Positions 51,201 through 62,296 of a stretch of DNA of 64,000 nt are shown here, in pieces (position 1 is the stretch's first letter; the number at the start of each line of letters is the position of its first letter). The DNA lies in contig RCTD01000023.1 in assembly GCA_014898415.1 (NCBI GenBank), positions 620,001 through 684,000 on the forward strand, written 5' to 3'. The notes under the pieces are model-generated. The model did not search any database. It saw only the letters and a list, made by a program, of their open reading frames with translations, and had not been told where the DNA came from. Origin of the DNA: Stromatinia cepivora. Lineage: Eukaryota > Ascomycota > Leotiomycetes > Helotiales > Sclerotiniaceae. Position numbers and translations under genes: made by a program.

Positions 51201-51844
51201 TCGGGAACGATTGAAATGGCGAAATTTTTTTTTCGAATCTAAATCTAATGAGGAATCGTAATCTAATAATATATAAGAGTTCTTTTCAAAGCTTAAAAGC
51301 TTTATATTATAAGGTTTTCGAAATTCAGATTTTCTTTTTCTTAAATTCAAAATGGATCATTTGTTTTTTTCTTTATATAATATTATATTATAATATCAAT
51401 ATTTTTTGAATTTAAATGAATTCCCTTTTAGATTTAATTATGTAAAATATAATCTTTTTTGATTAATAATTGATAATATTTATTCTATTCGAAGGAATTA
51501 TAAATTGAAGTATATATAAATCATATTATATATTATATTATATTATATTTATTTATAATAATTTAAATTCAATAATCAAATATCTAAAAGACTCGAATCG
51601 ATCTATTAAATAATTTTCCGGATCTTCAAATTCCCCGATTATTTCGAATTTTATATAAATTTTGGAAAATCAATTAAATATATATATAATCTCGATAAAT
51701 ATAATAATATAATATTAATAAATATTATTCCTTTTTTATTAAATTAATTAAAATAGATATTACAAAGGAATATCAACTCATACAAATCCCTCGGATTATA
51801 AAAAATAAAAAAACTGAATTTATTAATTCTAATTCGTTATTTTG
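51201..51844. other. AT-rich block start
   Basis: Composition changes abruptly to AT-rich at about 51,220. A 96-codon minus-strand frame spanning the border (51,060-51,350) has biased composition and no motif. No gene. Confidence 0.6.
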
Positions 51845-52375
51845 CTTTATTAACTATTGAAGATCACGTATTTTAAAATGATAAACCTTATAATTGAGAA
51901 GTAGTAGCTCGAAGACTATAATGAAATAAACAAATATAAAGTTATAATAATAATAATAAAGTTGTATAGTGATATTATATTGTATATAACTAATAGTACT
52001 GAATAATATTGAATATAAATACTTGATCTTCAATATTGAGAGTATAGTCTTTCTATATACTCTTTTCGAATTCTTTTATATATTAATATCTCATTCTTAT
52101 TTATTGATTTGAATAAAGATTCATCATTCTAATTATCTTGATTAGTATCATAAAGGTTCTTTATTTGAATATCTCTAATATTCGACTAATTGGGTTTCTT
52201 TATTTGAATACCCCTGTATCGATGATTTCGATCGTAATCGAATAATGCCATACAATCGTAATATGAATAATACCATATGATCGTAGTACGAATAATATCA
52301 TGTGATCGTAGTATCAATAGTATTATATAAATTCGAATATAATATTTGAAGATTTGTAATGATTTATGAATTTTA
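51845..52375 (-). repeat. Dispersed repeat, copy B (inverted relative to copy A)
   Basis: About 530 bp whose reverse complement aligns with 15,525-16,265. Matching blocks include CTTTATTTGAATACCCCTGT at 52,198 and ACCTTATAATTGAGAAGTAG near 51,886. Most substitutions between copies are transitions. No coding content. Confidence 0.75.
52241..52315 (-). repeat. 25-bp minisatellite, 3 diverged units
   Basis: Three 25-bp units (52241-52265, 52266-52290, 52291-52315), each of the form AATAAT..CAT...ATCGTA. They are the reverse complement of the unit at 15.6 kb but differ from one another. Confidence 0.85.
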
Positions 52376-53700
52376 TATTATTAAAAAGATATTAATTATT
52401 TAAAGAGTTTTTATTATCAAAAACAATATTAACAAAATTTATTTTATATATTAAGATAATATTAATTATAAATCATTTTGAAAAGAAAAGAATTTTAATA
52501 TTTTATTCATCGATTTAATTATCAAAGATAAGATAATATTATAAATATATAAAATTTCAGTATTTTTTGATCGAATCAAAGAGCTTTACGAATATATTAT
52601 TATAATTAATACAAATAATAATTACAAATTGAATTTAATTTTTGTTGATTTTATTCATTTAAGTAATATCAAGTGTTTTGATTATTTAATTTTTATTAAT
52701 TGTATATATAAAATAAATCAATTAAAATAAAAGTTTTTTATCTTTATAATTCGAAATTCTATCGACTTTAAGATTTTTATAACTTTTAATTTATTATTTA
52801 ATGAATTTTAAAAATTGATTATAGAGTTTTTATTAATAATCAAAATATAATATATATAAACTTATATTTTTTTAGAAACTTTAATATATATTAAATAATA
52901 ATTCATTAGTTAAATAAAAAACTTTTAAATTAACTTTTTAGGATTTAGATATAAAGAAAATGAAAATTAATTATAATTTCTTTTTTATAATTTTAAAGAT
53001 TAATAATTAATAAATTATATATCTTTTATACAAAATCTATTATATATATAATTTAATTTATAAACTAAATAATTCTAAAATAAGAGTTTGTATAATGAAA
53101 ATTTTATACAAATAGAAAACTAAAATAAAAATATATATCATTATAGAAAATACAATTCGATTAATCAATTCAAATTCAGATCGGAATTATATTCGCCGAT
53201 ATTGACTTGAATATCTTTCTATATAAACAAATTATATACGAATTTACTTTTCTTTATTTTTATAATACTTTTCAATTAATCGAAATAAAAGAAAATAATA
53301 ACAAATATAAATATATATTTTTAGTATAATTATGTTTCGAAAAGATTAAAAATTCTGATTAATCAAATTATACAATTCAATTCGAAAAATATAACTTCGA
53401 ATTATATATAAATATTGAAAAAAATTGAAAAAAATTCATTTAATCCGGAATCAAATAATATTTATATAAAACTGAATATAAAAAAAAATTAAAACAAATT
53501 CGGATCAAATTCTTCAAATTCTTCAAATTATTCAAATACTTTGATTCATTAGTTTTAATTCGGAAAACAATCATTATATAAAAATTTGATAAAAAATTAA
53601 ACAAAACTATAAATACTTTGATTAACTTAACTCTTAAAGATTTTGTTTAAAAAGTATAGAATAGATTATACTTAAATAGATTCAGATTTAAAGTTGTTTT
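52376..53700. other. AT-rich, gene-empty block
   Basis: Continuous AT-rich DNA with no open frame of note. Probably RIP-degraded repeats whose origin is unreadable. Confidence 0.65.
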
Positions 53701-55556
53701 CGCTATTTCAATCGCTCCCGAAAAATCAACTCAACTAAATACTAAGCCTACTACACTATTTTCACCCATCTCACTAATTGCTAACTATGCGTGCTTTCTA
53801 ACTCGCTAATAAGAGTCGTTATCCCTTTCCGGATTTCCAGCTGAGCCGTGTTGGTTCTAATTTCCAATTGACAGCAAACCGCTCGCTGCAAATTTCCGCA
53901 ACCAACATTGATATCTGGATGAAATACCGAAGACACCGGAAACACGGAAAGCACTAAAAGAGGCGGAATGTTCTTTCCTACATCGTTCGCTCTCAACATT
54001 AGCTCATCTCAACTGTCTTACCTTACTGCACGATTCAACCATTATGTCGGCTGTCAGATGATACTATTCTCAACTGTATCATAGAGGTTTTCGATGATAT
54101 CTTCAAGATCTCCACTCTTCCCTTTGGGATCGCCATTGCTCTTCGATACAGTGCCGGCAGATACTCCACCGTACCACATGGCAAGCTGGAAAAAGCAATT
54201 TCTCGACCCCGCAACCTAATGATTACGAGTCTGAGATCTTCCAGATATTCAGATGCACGTTCACATCACAATGATAACTGATCGGACGTCGGATGTTTTC
54301 GAATATTTTGAACCGTGTGAGTTTTTCCTTTGCATGAACTCTTAGTATAGATTGGATCGTCGAGGATAGCTCACATTAGCTTATAGCTCGCGATGTGGTC
54401 ATTATGTCTAGTCAGGGCTACCAAGAGAATACACGGTCATGACAATCTTCATATTTCGAAGACCATCTGCTGGGCTTCGGGAATCAGGAATCAGGAATCA
54501 GGAGAGCCGGTGGATGTCGAGTCTGTGCTTTGAAGTCCACATGCACATGATGAGCCAGTTGTTCGCCACCACTTGCTTTGAATTCCGTTCTGGTCCGTTC
54601 TGGTCCGCTCAAACTTCTCGGAGCAAACACGAATACGATTTGGTAGATAGTTGATTTATCTTATCTACAAACATGAGTGTATATTCAATACATTGAAGTA
54701 AATGACCTGGGTATACTGTCAATATAAGGTTGTCAAGCCATGCAAAATTCAAATTGATACAATGTTATCGCCATACCTACTTTTAGGTTTTCGGTAGATG
54801 ACCTCGGCCTAGTGGCTCATGATAAAGTACGCCCAAGCGCACGTTAACTACTTGTTCCTTGTTTATCATAGTTTTTCCTTGTGCTTGCTTAGTTGAGGGG
54901 AGAAAGGTAAAAAATTTGAACTTTCAAGGTGTTTCCCTTCTGCCAAATCGATGCAGATCAGATAAAGTGCAGTCCAAGATTAGTTCAGAAGGACCCTTGG
55001 ATGATAGCATGGATTCCAAGTTGCTGAAGATCTGTTTTTGTATCTCAAGCGTCACGTCTGAGAGCGATGACGATCCATATATTGGTTATGACCTAGCTAC
55101 GTTCATCGGCTACTCATGCCACACAATCGATTCGCTTTGTACCCAGCTCATAATCAAGAAGAATATGGGTGGTTCCTTGGCGGTGTTGGTGGTGTTGATG
55201 TTGATAGAATATCACGGTAGTCGACGTACAGCAAATCTCTAGTGTGGTTGCAAGATTTCATCCCCTTATAACCAAGAGCAATAATGAATTACTCTAGGCG
55301 GTCTTTCTCGTAATAATGATAATCGATAGTGTCAATTATCACTGACAATATTAGTTAATACTACTATCAAGATCTCAACACCTCAGTTCTTCAATTTACA
55401 ATACACCCAAAAAATCAACAAAAAGTCCAGACTCCATACAACTCACTCACACTCGCCCACACCCCAAAACAAACCATCCGTCCATCCATTCACTACCCTC
55501 CTCACCCTCGTCTATATATGTTCACACAACACCCATACCACCACAACATCCCACGC
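53701..55556. other. Gene-poor stretch of normal composition
   Basis: About 1.85 kb without a convincing gene. Small direct repeats occur near 54,480-54,503 (GAATCAG three times) and 54,590-54,608 (TCTGGTCCG twice). A few open frames, such as 54,859-55,242 plus, lack motifs or splice support. Confidence 0.5.
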
Positions 55557-55745
55557 ACTGGCAGAGTGGTCAACCCCACTCGTTAAATAAAGCCGCCAGT
55601 CGCCCAGAAAGCAGAATATACTATCCCGATCCCGCATCGATCTCGGGGTGTGGGCGAGTGGGATGATTGGCTAACCCAATAAAATCGGTGGATCCGGTTT
55701 TCCCTATAGCGCGAGAAGTCGCGCTTGGTAGGTTTTTGCCTTTTT
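55557..55745 (+). other. Cluster of closely spaced hairpins, candidate structured RNA
   Basis: Within 190 bp I see: ACTGGC/GCCAGT (55557-55562 with 55595-55600); CTCG/CGAG (55642-55645, 55655-55658) or alternatively CGAGTGGG (55655-55662) with CCCACTCG (55575-55582); ATTGG/CCAAT (55666-55670, 55676-55680); AAAATCGG/CCGGTTTT (55681-55688, 55694-55701; one T-G pair); and AGCGCGA/TCGCGCT (55708-55714, 55719-55725) with loop GAAG. T-runs follow (55733-55737, 55741-55746). An A-box-like TGGCAGAGTGG lies at 55559. It is not a tRNA. Structure is seen, transcription is not. Confidence 0.4.
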
Positions 55746-55746
55746 T

Positions 55747-56294
55747 GGAGGTCGAGGGGATGGAGATGGAGAGGCGAGGAATTGTGTGTGGGGCGTGAAT
55801 GGGAGAGATGAAGGTTGGTTAGCGAGGAGGATGGGAATCGCATATTTTTTGTTTGGTTTGGTTGGATTTTGAAGCGTGTATTTTTTACTTGCTAAGAAGG
55901 TAGGTGGCTACTTTTTGCATGAATGATACTTGAATCATACCAGAGGGTCGTTGTATATTCTGATCAGCTTTGAAGTGCGGATTTTTTGTTTATTTGCCGC
56001 GATACTTTTTGGATAACTTCGATAATTTGTACTTGGACAAAGGAAAAGAAACTTAAAACCAAATAATACTTTGTCCACCAGGACCCATTCAAAACCACCC
56101 AAACTCCTGAAGAAAGAAGTCCGCTAGCCTGTTGATCCTTCATCATCAACTACCACTCACTACCTGTGTTTACAAACGAAAGGAAGAACTTCAAGTTTTG
56201 ATAATCAAAAATAAATAAATAGATAAACAGAAAACAAGTTTCTGAATTGAAAAAAGGGCTAATAAATAAATCGCCTGTATAAAACATACTTTCT
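55747..56294. other. Intergenic, 3' of SRC1-like gene
   Basis: About 550 bp with no supported gene. It includes the presumed 3' UTR of the minus-strand gene starting at 58549. Confidence 0.55.
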
Positions 56295-58549
56295 CTAAAA
56301 AGCAGGTATCGAACCGGGTTCCTCCCACCTAGGCGTTATCGTCATCTCCAAATTCTCATCTCTATTCCTCAATGGAGTTCCCCAACTGACTCTCCCACTT
56401 TTCCTCCTCCTAACGCTACCCTCCACATCCTCCAATGCACCAATCCATTCCCAAACTCTGGAGATTTCACCATTTTGACTCTCTCGTTGCATTGATCTAA
56501 TGTTCGCATTCATTTCCACCACTTTCTTCACTTTCGTCCAGATCTTTTCCCGCTTTTGCAAACTATGTTCATCGCGTAAAACATCATCTCTTAGTTGGCC
56601 AATACTGATCCAACTCTCCTTTATGGCATCTGGATCCTGTGCGTAAAGGGATGCTTGAGTGGCGAGACGCGATAGAGTGAGTGAAACCAAAGAAGGGATT
56701 GCGGCTTGAGTAGCTCTATGATCGCGAATGGTTGAACGGACGTATAAAAAGAGGATAAAAGCAAGACCTAGAGATCCAATTTCGAAATAATATCTTGCCA
56801 ATGTGACTCTGAAGGATCGTTTGATGGCGCAGGTGAGGGGGAGACGGGCGAGTGAGGTACTTGTGAGGGTGTTTGATCTACAACAGGGATGTTCAACCTG
56901 ATTAGTGAACCGAGTTGTCAGAAGATATTGTGTAATAAAGGGAAGGATACATGTATAAAAGTGCAAGAAGTGAAAGGGAAGGAATTTGAAACTTACCCAT
57001 CAGTACCAACAACCACTTCATCTCTCCCCTTAATTTCTCCAATGGCACCAAGCCATAACTCCTCAAACTCAGCCTCTCCCATTCCTTTTCTCCTCTTCTG
57101 ACTAACTTCTTTTTTCAACTCTTCTGCATCTATCTCGACTGTCGGTTCTGGTGCTCCAGCTTCATCAACTAAGTCACCACATTCCCACTTTGCTCTTCTC
57201 TCCCTTAATTCCTCAACAGCTCGATCTGCGACCGCTTTGACCCGCCTCGCTTTCTCTCCATCAGGCTCACAAGTTGGCGGAAGAGGTAGGAATCCACTCA
57301 ACGAGAGAGGATGATGCTTGAGAACAAAATCTTGGTCGCACTGAACTTCATAGTTGGTATTGCAATAAGCATGCTGTGGGCACCAATCGCACTGCGGTTC
57401 GGCAATTACTTGTACCCAATCCGGAAGATTTGATCTGACGGGTATGATCGAATGCGCTTCTCTACCTACACCACAGAAGCCTACAGCAATCTTCTCTTGC
57501 CTATACCAAACAGCATAACCACCAAGCAATGTAAGAAGGACCATCCAAATAGGTCCACCCATGCTAACTCCGTTTGATGCTTTTCTTCGAGGCTGAATTT
57601 TTGTGAGTCCCCTCTGTTGCTCACGCTCGAGCTCGAACTGTGCCTCTGGAGTAAAATCCTCACTAATTTCTACTCCATTATTATCATAGTCCTTGAGACC
57701 ATCAAGGCTACTGACAGGAATTTCGAAAGTGGAGGAAGTTGGTGGACGTATTCCATCGTTAGCTTGTGGGGTCGCCGTGCGTCTTCTCGGAACCGAAGTC
57801 CTCGATCTCTCTAGTTCCTTCACAGCACTTCCACCTAAGCTTTTTCTCTTATTATCATGGCTCGATATAGGTCTTCTAGGCGGGGAGCCCTTCTGGAAGG
57901 GATTGTCGTAGGTGAAATTGGTCTCCCTCCGCGAGTCTCTTGTTTGTGCCACTCCGTCTAAATTATTCCTCGCCCCAACCATTGGTGTTTGAACTGTTGT
58001 GCTTTTTCTAGATTTTCGCACAGTTTGCGGTACATCCTCATCATCCGAAGGAGTCTCCTCCTCCTGCCTGGGATGTTTATTGCTTGGTTTCGGTGGCTTC
58101 TTCACGGGACTACTAGCTCTAGGCATTCTCTTTACTGGGCTTGTGGACCGAGTTGACCTCCTGGTGTTCCTATGCGTCGCCGGTTCATCATCACTAATAT
58201 CCACTGATGCTCTAGCCTTCGCAGGTGCTTGCCTCGCAAATCTCGACCTCGGTGGTGGTAGTATCACATCACTTTCCTGTGTACTTTCTGTTGTACTTTC
58301 CTGAGTGCTGGTCTCTTGTGAGGATTCAACATCGATAATCCCTCGGCTCGTTCTCTTCGCACGCGCTCTCTCATGCAATATCTTTCCTGCTTGTGGTACT
58401 AAATCCTTGTTGAAGATTTCGACGAGTTGTCCTTTCTTGGCATTAGATGGATAATCGATGTTATGTTGGACTAATATAGAGCGGATTCGGGCCATTGTGA
58501 GGGAAGAGGCATCGAAGCCCTGCTGGAGGTAATCGAGTTCGTCTGACAT
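56295..58549 (-). CDS. Inner nuclear membrane protein Src1/Heh1 (Man1 family) (2 exons, 711 aa)
   Basis: Exon 1 is 58549-56997 and exon 2 is 56877-56295, with a 119-bp intron. The acceptor GTTGTAG was chosen over an earlier CAG because only it continues the frame into SNTLTSTSLARLPL. The protein tethers chromatin, telomeres or rDNA to the inner nuclear membrane and helps recruit ESCRT-III. Visible: N-terminal helix-extension-helix (LEM-like) domain, residues 1-50 (TMARIRSILVQHNIDYPSNA); a long basic Ser/Pro-rich nucleoplasmic linker; first membrane helix near 328-350 (GGPIWMVLLTLLGGYAVWY); a lumenal segment with cysteines including CDWCPQHAYC; second helix near 547-565; and the MSC domain at the C-terminus. 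The domain order is diagnostic. Confidence 0.93.
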
Positions 58550-59346
58550 GATGTTTGTCTGTTCTCTGTTTGTATTGATAGGTTATGAGATTGAGAAGCA
58601 ATAATCCAACCAAGTGAATGAACAGAAACGGATATTAAGGAGCAATACAGTTGAGATAGTGAGATAGCTTTGCGATTCTCAAACAATTCTTAAACTATGA
58701 TCAAAGACGATACTTTGAAGTAGTTTACTTAGTATGTTGATGTGCTTGGCATATGATGACAATGACGTAGAATCGTGTAACCAATTCAATATACCAGTCT
58801 ATCTGTATCCAGAACTATCTTCGTATTTGCGCAAAGCTCCAAACGACAACCAGGTTGAAGATGAGGTTGATGAGGGGTGTTGAATAAGTGAGTACCGTAT
58901 AGTCAGATTGGTAATACCTTTGTTTGATGAACACACTATGATTCCTTGTTACTCTTGAGTAAAAAAAAAGCTTTGATGAAAAGTCGATAAGGGAAAGTGA
59001 AAATAAGAGAAAGATAAAATAAATGGTTGTGGGGGAAACCGGAATATCTTTATTAGGTTACCTAGCAGTAACTACTATGGCACATGTGTGGCGTTGAAAT
59101 ATCTTTGTTTAGATGTTTTAAGCCACAGACTTGGATTTTTGAGCTTGGATTTTTGGCTTCCTCATCATGTTGAAATTTCCAATGAACAACTTTATTAGGT
59201 ACCTACTCTAACTCACTCAAACTTCACTCAAACTTCCCATCAAAAATCAATGACTTTTTCTTTTTCACTTTGTGAAAGAGTCAAATGTCAAAGTCAATTT
59301 TGAATTTTCTAGTGAATGGATTTATCGACTCAAATTCTAAAGATAC
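58550..59346. other. Divergent intergenic region
   Basis: About 800 bp between two divergent genes, containing both promoters. No named site recognised; a poly-A run lies near 58,961. Confidence 0.5.
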
Positions 59347-59903
59347 ATGATGAATTATCAACAGGATGAAAGTATTAGAGATGTATGTGGTTTCCCTTCT
59401 AATAAATTCGATTTTTCTTATGGTTGATTCATTGGTTCTAACATTACTGCTAAAACAGCTCAATGCCGCACTTCAAAAAGTTTTATTGGCATTTCCAGGC
59501 AACAGTGGTCACCAAATAATTCAAGATACTGTTAAAAGAGGTATTTAAGATATATCCTCATTTTCTTCTTCTTCATTGGAATATTTTTTAACTCATCAAA
59601 TTAAAAGCTATCAACGCATCTGGATCACAATTTCCAACACCAGCATGCATTCAGACTGAAGAGGAATCAAATCATTTCGATCAATTACGTAACTTCATCG
59701 ACAACCTTGTCTTGACGGTAACTCCGCAAGCTCTTCCACCTTCCACAGCAACAAGAAACGCACCAAATCCATCAAATTCGGAGCAAAACAAACGGAAATC
59801 TCTCGATGATCCAGAGCATGATGCGAAGTTGTCAAGGAGAAAGTTATCAAAGGCGGAGCAGGAAGCAGCGGGAGCTTTGCAAGAATTATCAGCTGGTGTT
59901 TAA
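59347..59903 (+). CDS. Small unrecognised protein (3 exons, about 137 aa)
   Basis: Exons 59347-59382, 59459-59540 and 59608-59903; introns of 76 and 67 bp with GTATGT and GTATTT donors and CAG and AAG acceptors. Joining them gives one continuous frame: MMNYQQDESIRD, then LNAALQKVLLAFPGNSGHQI, then AINASGSQFPTPACIQTEEE. It is soluble, with no signal peptide. The central part is amphipathic helix-like, and the C-terminal third is basic and polar (KRKSLDDPEHDAKLSRRKLS), compatible with a nuclear localisation signal. No family recognised. The small first exon and unusual AAG acceptor lower confidence in the exact model. Confidence 0.6.
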
Positions 59904-61106
59904 GGATGGGTTGGGGTCTGGATTTCACGGGTGGTAAAAATTTGAAGCAATTTTGTAAGATTACCAAAATGATTTAGTTAATGAACATCAAGCGCAGGTT
60001 TCACGGGTCAACGATCATTTCATTTTCATGGTACACTTACTATCCATTCTCGACTTGAACTGAAATGTCGAATTTGTTTCTTTGAAATCTACATGTAAGT
60101 CTTACGTACATTCGGAGTCTGTATTTGAGTCATCCCTCCAGGTGCTTCCCAACCACAACTTTCCTCGTAGCACAACTTCTCACGGACTATTAATTCTAGA
60201 CCTTATATAAGTCAGTCTCTGTTGTTCAATTCATATATTCAGAATGTTCAATTGTCTTTGGATACTAAAGGTGCCATTCCCTCAAAGTTGTTGGAATGGA
60301 AACTTCAACATTGGGAAAAGGTCAAACATTACAACACCAACGAGCAGAAGACGAGCTGGTATGATGTGAAATGTAGCCACCATGCGCATTTTTCGATCGC
60401 ATTTGACACTTTAAATGTCTTGTCTTTATGTCTGCTCAATTCTCGACCTGCAACTCCGGCTTCTACCCGAAGATTCCTGCTTTCCATAAATATGGTCACG
60501 TGTTGCATTCCCTTATGAGGTTTGCTCCTTCAGCTATCTACTTTCCACATCTTCATTCTGCGAATCCTCTCAGATTTCAAATTACTGATCTCATCAGCCA
60601 TGGTTTGCGATTAAAAACTCACCATCATTTCTTCATCGAAATACGTTAATTTTTTCACTACCGACACGTTAAGAATGCACTTTTATTCTATTTCATTCAT
60701 CTCGACATTAATCATCCACATATACGCCGTCTCTTCCTCATCCCCTTTCCTTCCTATAATTTCAAGCTCTTCATATCAAAACAACTTAGCAATCCGAAAT
60801 TTCATTGAAGCATAGTCTAAGTATATCAACCCGAAAATCGATGTCTACAATATGGAAAAGTTTCTCAAGGCACAATTTTCACGCATATTAGTAGAAATGT
60901 AATGTATATATATATATATTGCCGAGTGGCATTTTTTTGTTATTTTCTAGTCATGAGACTTTTTACGGTAACTATACTAAATCAAGATACCGATGCCAAA
61001 ATTCAAACCCTAACTATTAAGAAAGAGGAAAACCTGAAACGAAAACGATGTCAAATCAAACCTCCCAGCTGACCCGAACAGACCCCATATTATTATCCAA
61101 ATCTAG
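59904..61106. other. Intergenic region
   Basis: About 1.2 kb with a few open frames (for example 60,222-60,518 plus) that show no motif. A short TA dinucleotide run is at about 60,904-60,919. No supported gene. Confidence 0.55.
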
Positions 61107-62222
61107 TCAATGGATATCAACTCTCTTGATCTCAGTCCAAGATTCTTCTTTCTCCAGCTTTGGCACGGTAACGACCAAGACACCATCCTCCAATTTGGCG
61201 GTAATGCTATCACCATCGATTTCCGATTTATCCTCTTCGTTGAGAGGCAATTTCATAGTGCGCTCAAAAGCACCCACCTTTCTCTCCTTCTTGGTGAGAC
61301 TCTCCAAGAATTTTTCATCTCCTTGTCTGTATACCACACCTGCCATGCTCAATATTCCTTTCTCAGCATCCCAGTGTACACCTACATCTTCTTTCTTGGC
61401 ACCAGGGAGTGCAATGTGGAGAACATATGCATCTCCAGTGGTGAAAACGTCAATAGGTGGAACAAAGAAGTTTTCTGTGTCAACATCTTCGGGGACGAGT
61501 GTTTCACCGGAGCGCTGAGCTGCAGGAATACCAAATGCCTGTGCGATTGGGTGAGAAGAGAGCGCTTGTATCATTGCACTGAAGTCGAATGGGCCACCTG
61601 GGCCAGCGAATGGAGGTGGACCGCGTCTTCCATGATGGCCGTGAGGTCCACCCCAAGCGTGAGGTCCTCCCCTACCGTGATGTCCACCATGTGGTCCACA
61701 CCGACCTCCACCTCGAACACCCCATCCTCCTCTGCTACCTGGTCCATGGCGTTCGTGGTGTTTAGGGCCACGATGTGGTCTTGAAGAACCCTCTCGAGCT
61801 TCTGTATCGGAAGTAGGGGTCTCCTCCCCAGATTCTTCTCCGCCTCTGCGGCAATCTTTGCCTTTACCGTGGTGACGATGTCCTCGGAATCCTTCCCTGC
61901 CTTCTCCATCGGTATGTTCTCCATCTCCGCGAGGAGAGGAAGAGCGACGTCCTCGATGATCTCCTCTTGGTCCAAGCCCACCTCTACCAAATGGTCCTGC
62001 TCCGCCGAAAGGGAAACCAAATGGACCAAATTCATAAAAGCCATGAGCCCCTCTGGGACCATGATTTCCATGATGTTCATGAGGCCCTTCTGACGAGCCC
62101 CATATATTGAACTCTTGGGAAGGTTGGTCGACACCTACCCCGGAGTTTTGCGGTTGCATTGAGCGTACAAAATCCCAAAAGGGACCTGCTTGTTGATGGT
62201 TGTGTTGATTGTTGAATTCCAT
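61107..62222 (-). CDS. Small heat-shock protein (Hsp20/alpha-crystallin) with a long Gly/His/Arg-rich N-terminus (371 aa)
   Basis: Single exon. The alpha-crystallin domain spans about residues 250-371, with PIDVFTTGDAYVLHIALPGA at its start and KLEDGVLVVTVPKLEKEE near its end; LEDGVLVVTVPK is the family's conserved A-x-x-x-n-G-v-L block. Small HSPs are ATP-independent chaperones that hold unfolding proteins. The start is MEFNNQHN because the in-frame upstream ATG would add a hydrophobic poly-Ile run encoded by a leader repeat. Unusual: about 250 residues precede the domain, roughly half in a Gly/His/Arg/Pro-rich low-complexity tract, so the protein is longer than typical fungal 30-kDa members. 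Confidence 0.93.
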   Translation of the reverse strand: MEFNNQHNHQQAGPFWDFVRSMQPQNSGVGVDQPSQEFNIWGSSEGPHEHHGNHGPRGAHGFYEFGPFGFPFGGAGPFGRGGLGPRGDHRGRRSSSPRGDGEHTDGEGREGFRGHRHHGKGKDCRRGGEESGEETPTSDTEAREGSSRPHRGPKHHERHGPGSRGGWGVRGGGRCGPHGGHHGRGGPHAWGGPHGHHGRRGPPPFAGPGGPFDFSAMIQALSSHPIAQAFGIPAAQRSGETLVPEDVDTENFFVPPIDVFTTGDAYVLHIALPGAKKEDVGVHWDAEKGILSMAGVVYRQGDEKFLESLTKKERKVGAFERTMKLPLNEEDKSEIDGDSITAKLEDGVLVVTVPKLEKEESWTEIKRVDIH

Positions 62223-62247
62223 GATGATGATGATGATAATGATGATG
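62221..62247 (+). repeat. ATG/ATA trinucleotide microsatellite in 5' leader of the sHSP gene
   Basis: ATGATGATGATGATAATGATGATG abuts the start codon of the minus-strand Hsp20 gene, in its 5' leader. Confidence 0.85.
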
Positions 62248-62287
62248 TAGAATAAAGAGATAGACAAAAAGAGGAGCAAGATCAGAG

Positions 62288-62296
62288 AATATATAG
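62288..62296 (-). promoter_or_regulatory. Probable TATA box of the sHSP gene
   Basis: CTATATAT on the minus strand about 68 bp upstream of the ATG, a plausible TATA box for a stress-inducible gene. A possible but imperfect heat-shock-type sequence (AGAACTCTCTGAAG) is about 230 bp upstream near 62,454-62,467. Confidence 0.5.

Noticed and set aside
51060..51350. 96-codon minus-strand frame at the AT-rich border
   Set aside because: It straddles the compositional border, has biased composition and no family features.
55557..55640. tRNA gene suggested by an A-box-like TGGCAGAGTGG
   Set aside because: The flanking bases do not form a 7-bp acceptor stem, and no good B box or anticodon arm lies at the right spacing.
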